DNA of 10,353 nt from Candidatus Beckwithbacteria bacterium CG23_combo_of_CG06-09_8_20_14_all_47_9. Its GTDB lineage: Bacteria > Patescibacteriota > Microgenomatia > UBA1400 > CG1-02-47-37. Positions 6,286 to 10,353 of this stretch are shown piece by piece (positions within the stretch are counted from its first letter, which is position 1; the number at the start of each line of letters is the position of its first letter). The DNA lies in NCBI GenBank assembly GCA_002772455.1, contig PCSQ01000097.1:20758-31110 (forward strand), read 5' to 3'. The notes below the pieces were generated by a model. The model was not told the origin of the DNA. It ran no database searches and saw only the letters and a list, made by a program, of their open reading frames with translations. The position numbers were made by a program, and so were the translations under genes.

Positions 6286-6310
6286 AGCACTTGTTAGCTT
6301 GGAGTGATAA
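6284..6310 (+). promoter_or_regulatory. CIRCE operator for the HrcA repressor
   Basis: The site CTAGCACTT-N9-GAGTGATAA matches the CIRCE consensus TTAGCACTC-N9-GAGTGCTAA at 7 of 9 bases on the left and 8 of 9 on the right, with exactly the canonical 9-base spacer. It overlaps the -10 box and the expected transcription start of groES. HrcA bound here would block the promoter under normal conditions and release it on heat or misfolding stress. The hrcA gene is not in this window. Confidence 0.85.
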
Positions 6311-6341
6311 ATTAAAATTAGCCCGCCGACGGCGAGGCAAT

Positions 6342-6346
6342 GGAGG
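6342..6346 (+). promoter_or_regulatory. groES ribosome binding site
   Basis: GGAGG lies 6 bases before the groES ATG. It is one of the few clear Shine-Dalgarno sequences in the window, and this fits a highly expressed gene with a true leader. Confidence 0.8.
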
Positions 6347-6352
6347 AAAATT

Positions 6353-6649
6353 ATGAAAGTTCAACCAGTCGCTGGTTATATTTTAGTCGAACCGGTCGCG
6401 GTCCAAAAGAAAACCGCCGCCGGTATTTATTTACCCGATTCCCATGACGAAAAACCCCAACAGGCCAAAGTGGTCGCCGTCGGTCCTGACGAAACCACCG
6501 ACTCCGGCGCTAAGCGCCAGGCCCCCTGCAAAGTCGGCGACACGATTATCTACAAAAAATGGGGCGGCAACGAAGTCAAATTAGGCCTCACCGACAAAGA
6601 CGAAATCTTATTTATAGAATTTAAAGACGTCCTCGCGATCGTCAAATAA
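6353..6649 (+). CDS. groES: Co-chaperonin GroES (Hsp10)
   Basis: 98 residues, normal length. GroES forms the seven-membered lid of the GroEL chamber in the cytoplasm and controls the release of folding clients. The start MKVQPVAGYILVEPV, the mobile loop KKTAAGIYLPDS (19-30) that contacts GroEL, the strand QAKVVAVGP, and the closing KVGDTIIYKKWGG and EILFIEFKDVLAIV are all as expected. The loop has GIYLP where Escherichia coli has GGIVL. It is the first gene of the HrcA-controlled groESL operon and is followed after 12 bp by groEL. Confidence 0.97.
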   Translation: MKVQPVAGYILVEPVAVQKKTAAGIYLPDSHDEKPQQAKVVAVGPDETTDSGAKRQAPCKVGDTIIYKKWGGNEVKLGLTDKDEILFIEFKDVLAIVK

Positions 6650-6655
6650 AAGGAG
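6650..6655 (+). promoter_or_regulatory. groEL ribosome binding site
   Basis: AAGGAG begins right after the groES stop codon and ends 6 bases before the groEL ATG. It sets the groEL start at 6662. Confidence 0.8.
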
Positions 6656-6661
6656 TTATTT

Positions 6662-8299
6662 ATGGCAAAACAACTGATTTTTTCTGAAGAAGCCCGGCAA
6701 AAATTGCTCCGGGGAATTAACCTTTTAGCTAAAGCAGTGGTCACCACCCTCGGTCCTAAAGGCCGGAACGTCGCCATCGACAAAAAATGGGGCGCGCCGA
6801 ACATTGTTCATGATGGCGTCACCGTGGCCAAAGAAATTGAACTGGAAGATCCGTTTGAGAATATGGGGGCTCAACTGATTAAAGAAGCGGCCAGTAAAAC
6901 CAATGATGTCGCCGGCGACGGCACCACCACCTCGACTTTGCTCGCCCAGGCGATTGTCTCCCGCGGTTTGAAAAACATTACCGCCGGGGCCAACCCGATG
7001 CTGGTTAAAAAAGGCATTGATAAAGGCGTGGACGCGGTCGTGGCTGAAATTAAAAAAATGAGCAAGCCGTTAAAAACAGACGAAGAAATTGCCCAAGTGG
7101 CGACTATTTCCGCGGGGGATCAGGCCATCGGCGCCAAGATTTCCGAGGCGTTGAAACGGGTCGGCCGCGACGGCGTCGTCGAAGTCGAGGAATCCAAGGG
7201 CTTTGAGATGTCCATTGACCACAAAGAAGGGATGGAATTCGACAACGGCTTTGTTTCCGCCTACTTTGTTACCAACCCGGACAAGATGGAATCGGAGATC
7301 GAGAATCCGGTAATTTTGATTACCGAGCAGAAAATCTCGGCCATTGCCGACCTTTTGCCCTTTTTAGAGGGGGCGGTCAAAGTCACCAAAAACATCGTTA
7401 TTATTGCCGACGAAATCGACGGCGAAGCCTTGGCGACTTTGGTGGTCAATAAACTGCGCGGTGCGTTCAACTTGCTCGCGGTTAAAGCCCCGGGCTTTGG
7501 CGATCGGCGGAAAGCCATGCTCCAGGATATTGCCATTTTAACCGGCGGTACGTTGATTTCCGAAGACACTGGTCGAAAATTGGACTCGGTCACCGTTGAA
7601 GACTGCGGCCGGGCGGAAAAAGTCTGGGCTAACAAGGATAACTGCCGGATCATCGGCGGGAAGGGCGTAAAATCTGCCATCCAAGCCCGGATTGCCTCGA
7701 TTAAAAAAGAGATGGATACGACCGACTCCGAGTTTGACAAAGAAAAACTCGCCGAGCGGTTGGCCAAATTGTCCGGCGGAGTGGCGGTCATCAACGTCGG
7801 CGCGGCCACGGAGATCGAGCTCAAGGAAACCAAAGAGCGCGTCAAAGACGCGGTCGAGGCGACCAAAGCGGCTGTCGAAGAAGGCATTGTTCCCGGCGGC
7901 GGCGTGACCCTGTTGCGGGCAGTCAAAGCCTTGGATAGTGTTAAAACTATCAATGAGGATGAAGCCGTCGGCTTGGATATCCTCCGGTTTGCTTTAAAAC
8001 AGCCGGTAAGATTACTGGCTGAAAATTCCGGCGCCGAAGCCGGTTGGGTGATTAAAAAAGTCGAGGAAGGCAAAGCCGACTTTGGCTTTAACACCTACAC
8101 TATGGAGTTCGGCTCGATGCTGGCCCAGGGAATTCTGGATCCGGCTAAAGTCACCCGGACGGCCCTGCAAAATGCCGCTTCGGTAGCGGGCATGATCCTG
8201 ACCACCGAGTGTTTGATTTGCGACAAAAAAGAAGAAGATAAAGACAAAACACCATCTATGTCAGGCGGAATGGATGGCATGGGTGGAATGGGGATGTAA
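6662..8299 (+). CDS. groEL: Chaperonin GroEL (Hsp60)
   Basis: 545 residues, full length. GroEL assembles into a double ring that folds proteins in the cytoplasm using ATP, with GroES as lid. The nucleotide site is intact: LGPKGRNV (30-37), [10 protein letters not shown] (50-59, Asp51), [12 protein letters not shown] (85-96, Asp86), Asp396 in ERVKDAV (the residue needed for ATP hydrolysis, Asp398 in E. coli), and GIVPGGGV (408-415). The apical domain is seen from about 190 to 375, including [10 protein letters not shown] and [13 protein letters not shown]. The C-terminus has the flexible Gly-Met tail ([11 protein letters not shown]) that lines the chamber floor. The proline in IVPGGG replaces the alanine of E. 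coli, as in many other GroELs. The gene is followed by a strong terminator, so groES and groEL form a two-gene operon. Confidence 0.98.
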   Translation: MAKQLIFSEEARQKLLRGINLLAKAVVTTLGPKGRNVAIDKKWGAPNIVHDGVTVAKEIELEDPFENMGAQLIKEAASKTNDVAGDGTTTSTLLAQAIVSRGLKNITAGANPMLVKKGIDKGVDAVVAEIKKMSKPLKTDEEIAQVATISAGDQAIGAKISEALKRVGRDGVVEVEESKGFEMSIDHKEGMEFDNGFVSAYFVTNPDKMESEIENPVILITEQKISAIADLLPFLEGAVKVTKNIVIIADEIDGEALATLVVNKLRGAFNLLAVKAPGFGDRRKAMLQDIAILTGGTLISEDTGRKLDSVTVEDCGRAEKVWANKDNCRIIGGKGVKSAIQARIASIKKEMDTTDSEFDKEKLAERLAKLSGGVAVINVGAATEIELKETKERVKDAVEATKAAVEEGIVPGGGVTLLRAVKALDSVKTINEDEAVGLDILRFALKQPVRLLAENSGAEAGWVIKKVEEGKADFGFNTYTMEFGSMLAQGILDPAKVTRTALQNAASVAGMILTTECLICDKKEEDKDKTPSMSGGMDGMGGMGM

Positions 8300-8320
8300 G
8301 GCGAAATAAACTAGATAATT

Positions 8321-8344
8321 AGGGCCGCTTATGCGGCCCTTTTT
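8321..8344 (+). terminator. Rho-independent terminator after groEL
   Basis: A perfect 8-bp stem AGGGCCGC/GCGGCCCT with a TTAT loop is followed by a run of five T (8340-8344). It ends the groESL operon. The minus-strand endonuclease gene stops at 8343-8345, so its message also runs into this hairpin, but on that strand no long U-run follows. Confidence 0.92.
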
Positions 8345-9389
8345 ATTGGTGATTATGTTGAGGCAGCTCGATTTTATTTAACTTAATAACCTTAATGCCT
8401 CGGTGCAAAATATTTCTTTTGAGAAGGTTATTTTTAACTTTAATTAGTTTTTTTCGTTTATCTTCATGTCTTAGTAAACACCCGAAATGGTTAAGTAATT
8501 TCCAAACCGATTCTTTAGCAAAAATCGACAATCGCCAGCTGTTTTGATTATTGACGACACCGTTTTTACCAATATAGCCGGCCGGTTGAGAGACGGCTGG
8601 TTTTGGGGCATAAATATTGAGTTTTTTCAGTTGTTCCCAAGATTGGTAAAGAATATTTTTATCGTAAGTTTGAATTTCAAAACCGGCAAAATTTAACCGT
8701 GAGTTCCTATGAATAGTAACACAACCTTCGGCGTCGAAATAGCCGGCAAAGAAAGACAAAAAACACAGGGGGCAGTTTTTAATCCAGGCTTCGATAGAAT
8801 CCTGTTTTGGCAGTAAAAAGTCAAAACTTCGATCAAGATAGACACATTGTTCAATCGTGCCTCTTTTGGCTAGGGTTGTGGTTACGCCGCCATAGTTTTT
8901 GAATAGACCGGTAATTAATTTTGCCTGGTTGGGTTTTGTGGTTGAGCCTCTGACAACTATGACTTGATTGGTATGATAAACATTTAAATCTCCTAAACGA
9001 AATCCGATTAAATAAGCTTTTTCTTTCAAAGAGCCGGTAAAAGGTAGCTTTTTATACCTTGAATATTTTCGGTGAAGATTACCTCGTGTTTTAATTTTTA
9101 ATTGTTTGATTTTCTTTTCAATACCGCTTTTACTGAAACCAAATTTTTTGGCGATTTGAATTGCTGATAAGGGGTGATTGTAAAGTGAAGTTAACTTTTC
9201 TTTTGAGATTTTGATCGGCCGCCTTAATCCCAAATGTCCACGTGATTTTAAACTGAATCTTTTAAATCGATCAACTATTGTGCCATGGGAGCAGCCGTAA
9301 AAATCGGCAACCTGAAACATTGACCATTTCTTATGAAAATACAAATCTTTTAAGTCTTTCTTACTGATCAAAAACGGAATTGCGGGCAT
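8343..9389 (-). CDS. LAGLIDADG homing endonuclease with two N-terminal helix-turn-helix units
   Basis: 348 residues. Two LAGLIDADG motifs are present: AYLIGFRLGDLNV (125-137, acidic Asp134) and FFAGYFDAEGCVTIH (213-227, acidic Glu221). Both keep an acidic catalytic position, so the enzyme could be an active single-chain double-strand DNA endonuclease. The N-terminal 105 residues hold two similar units: SKKDLKDLYFHKKWSMFQVA (9-28) running on to LKSRG, and SKEKLTSLYNHPLSAIQIA (62-80) running on to IKTRG. Each is a helix-turn-helix of about 43-53 residues, probably for DNA recognition. The gene is AT-richer than groEL and the Fic gene. It is not inside an intron or intein that I can detect: it stands free between groEL and a 5'-truncated Fic gene. 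The first residues MPAIPFL have no counterpart in the second unit and are antisense to the Fic gene, so the start codon may come from the insertion site. Confidence 0.87.
   Translation of the reverse strand: MPAIPFLISKKDLKDLYFHKKWSMFQVADFYGCSHGTIVDRFKRFSLKSRGHLGLRRPIKISKEKLTSLYNHPLSAIQIAKKFGFSKSGIEKKIKQLKIKTRGNLHRKYSRYKKLPFTGSLKEKAYLIGFRLGDLNVYHTNQVIVVRGSTTKPNQAKLITGLFKNYGGVTTTLAKRGTIEQCVYLDRSFDFLLPKQDSIEAWIKNCPLCFLSFFAGYFDAEGCVTIHRNSRLNFAGFEIQTYDKNILYQSWEQLKKLNIYAPKPAVSQPAGYIGKNGVVNNQNSWRLSIFAKESVWKLLNHFGCLLRHEDKRKKLIKVKNNLLKRNILHRGIKVIKLNKIELPQHNHQ
9365..9389. other. Junction between the homing endonuclease gene and the broken 5' end of the Fic gene
   Basis: The Fic frame is homologous to its family only from about 9371-9380 on (K-T-E-L-R-A-L-I-K-Q) and meets a stop codon at 9365-9367 just upstream. 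On the other strand the endonuclease unit begins recognisably at ISKKDLKDLY, ending around 9366. The breakpoint therefore lies at about 9365-9375. Confidence 0.55.
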
Positions 9390-10117
9390 TAATTAAACAA
9401 CTGGCCAAAGCGGGCAAGCCAATTAGCGAAAATGATATTTTGGACATTCACCGCCAGATTTTAAACAACATTGATGATAATAATGTCGGCAGATATCGAT
9501 CAGTGCCGGTCAGAATTGCCGGTTCGACGGTGATTCTGCCTAATAGGTTAAAAGTGCCGGAGTTGATGGAAAAGTTGGTTACTTGGTTAAAATCAGTTAA
9601 AGACAGCCCAATTAGAATTGCCGCGGAAATCCACTATAAATTAGTCAGCATCCATCCGTTTACTGACGGCAACGGCCGGACGGCTCGATTGTTGATGAAC
9701 CTGTTTTTGCTGAAAGCCGGTTATCCGGCGGCAGTGATCAAAAAAGAAGAACGGCTGAAATATCTAAACAGCTTGGAAAAAGCCCAGTTGGGCGGCAGCT
9801 TAGACGACTATTATGAGTTAATTTACGCGGCGGTTGATCGGTCTTTGGAGATTTACCTGAAAGCGGCGGGAAGCAAATCGGCCAGACCGGTAAAATCCAA
9901 GTTATTAAAAATCGGCGAACTGGCCAAATTATCCGGCGAGTCGGTGGCCACGATCAGATTTTGGACAAAATCCGGCCTGTTGCCGTTAGCTGGCAAAACC
10001 CGCGGCGGTTACCAGCTTTATAATCAGGCCTTGCTGGAGCGGATTAAAACCATCAGAAAACTGCAAAAAGAGAAACGCCTGACAATTAGGGAAATTAAAG
10101 ATAAAATAGACAAATGA
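9380..10117 (+). CDS. Fic family protein with C-terminal MerR-type helix-turn-helix, N-terminally truncated
   Basis: 245 residues from a TTG, with no Shine-Dalgarno and no ATG before about residue 63. The Fic core is intact: VGRYRSVPVRI (36-46) and HPFTDGNGRTAR (92-103), with catalytic His92 and the phosphate-binding Asn/Gly/Arg. LEKAQLGGSLDDYYELIYAA (132-151) matches the end of the domain. Fic enzymes usually transfer AMP from ATP to a hydroxyl side chain of a target protein. Residues about 175-245 form a MerR-like DNA-binding unit (KIGELAKLSGESVATIRFWT, then GGYQLY), where Fic proteins often have another winged helix. The usual 80-100 N-terminal residues, which in many relatives carry the inhibitory (S/T)xxxE(G/N) helix, are missing at the endonuclease junction. 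It is either a pseudogene or an enzyme without its brake. The TGA overlaps the cutA ATG (ATGA). Confidence 0.82.
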   Translation: MRALIKQLAKAGKPISENDILDIHRQILNNIDDNNVGRYRSVPVRIAGSTVILPNRLKVPELMEKLVTWLKSVKDSPIRIAAEIHYKLVSIHPFTDGNGRTARLLMNLFLLKAGYPAAVIKKEERLKYLNSLEKAQLGGSLDDYYELIYAAVDRSLEIYLKAAGSKSARPVKSKLLKIGELAKLSGESVATIRFWTKSGLLPLAGKTRGGYQLYNQALLERIKTIRKLQKEKRLTIREIKDKIDK

Positions 10118-10353
10118 AGCCAAATTTATTGTTTTTGACTTGTGCTAACCAAGAAGAGGCCGACAAAATTGCCCAAGCGCTGTTGGAAAAGAAATTAGTC
10201 GTTTGTGTTAAAAAATCGCCGGTTAACTCGGATTTTCTCTGGCAGGGTAAAATCGACCACGCCAGCGAGATTTTACTGGTGATGGATTCGAGCGAAGAGT
10301 TATTTGATCAGGCTGAACAAGAAGTTAAGCGGCTACATAGTTACGACACGCCG
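10114..10353 (+). CDS. cutA: CutA1 divalent-ion tolerance protein, partial (3' end beyond the right edge)
   Basis: 80 codons without a stop, starting at an ATG that overlaps the Fic stop by 4 bp. The family pattern is clear: NQEEADKIAQALLEKKLVVC (12-31), FLWQGKIDHASEILLVMDSS (41-60), and KRLHSYDTP (72-80), which corresponds to the conserved H.Y..P near the C-terminus. CutA is a small trimeric protein, usually about 105 residues, so about 25 residues are missing. It was linked to copper tolerance in E. coli, but its general role is unclear. The ATGA overlap suggests that it was cotranscribed with the Fic gene before the endonuclease arrived. Confidence 0.9.
   Translation, partial: MKPNLLFLTCANQEEADKIAQALLEKKLVVCVKKSPVNSDFLWQGKIDHASEILLVMDSSEELFDQAEQEVKRLHSYDTP

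Noticed and set aside
6316..6340. Riboswitch or RNA thermometer in the groES leader
   Set aside because: A small CGCCG/CGGCG inverted repeat is present in the leader, but it does not pair with the ribosome site. CIRCE already explains the regulation.
7261..8094. 277-codon open frame on the minus strand
   Set aside because: It lies fully inside groEL and its product is serine/threonine/proline-rich with no domain, a typical antisense shadow.

Overview
The window looks like a piece of a small, streamlined bacterial genome of the Candidate Phyla Radiation (Patescibacteria), probably a Microgenomates-like lineage. This is an inference. It rests on the style of the VanW-like protein, a nucleotidyltransferase type that I associate with these genomes, tightly overlapping genes, few Shine-Dalgarno sequences, and several short genes. 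The standard stop code is used: TAA, TAG and TGA all end recognisable proteins.

Layout. (1) Positions 1-1444, minus strand: a VanW-family surface protein, cut by the left edge. (2) A 26-bp divergent spacer, then a plus-strand string of overlapping genes. These are a membrane-anchored ABC-type solute-binding protein, a nucleotidyltransferase-fold protein, a cytidylyltransferase-like protein, a GNAT acetyltransferase, a short VIT1/CCC1-type Fe/Mn transporter and a 37-residue basic ORF. The nucleotidyltransferase and cytidylyltransferase are linked by an apparent one-base frameshift: the C-terminus of the first is encoded at the start of the second ORF. (3) Positions 5490-5946, minus strand: a type II toxin-antitoxin pair. 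The CopG-like antitoxin looks whole, but the BrnT-like toxin seems to lack its middle. (4) An unrecognised small ORF. (5) groES-groEL, with a sigma70-like promoter overlapped by a CIRCE operator (HrcA control), good ribosome sites, and a strong terminator after groEL. (6) A minus-strand LAGLIDADG homing endonuclease with two N-terminal helix-turn-helix units. Its 5' end sits on the broken 5' end of a plus-strand Fic-MerR gene. (7) cutA, overlapping the Fic stop by 4 bp and cut by the right edge.

How it fits together. The groESL unit is an ordinary HrcA-regulated chaperonin operon. The left operon mixes envelope and uptake functions (VanW opposite it, binding protein, metal transporter) with nucleotide-transfer enzymes whose substrates cannot be read from sequence. 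The region between the transporter and groES, and the region between groEL and cutA, are accessory. Each carries a mobile or selfish type of gene and at least one damaged gene (shortened toxin, Fic without its N-terminus). I see no CRISPR array, rRNA, tRNA or insertion sequence. The most interesting places are the endonuclease/Fic junction, the nucleotidyltransferase frameshift-fusion, and the internally deleted toxin beside an intact antitoxin.
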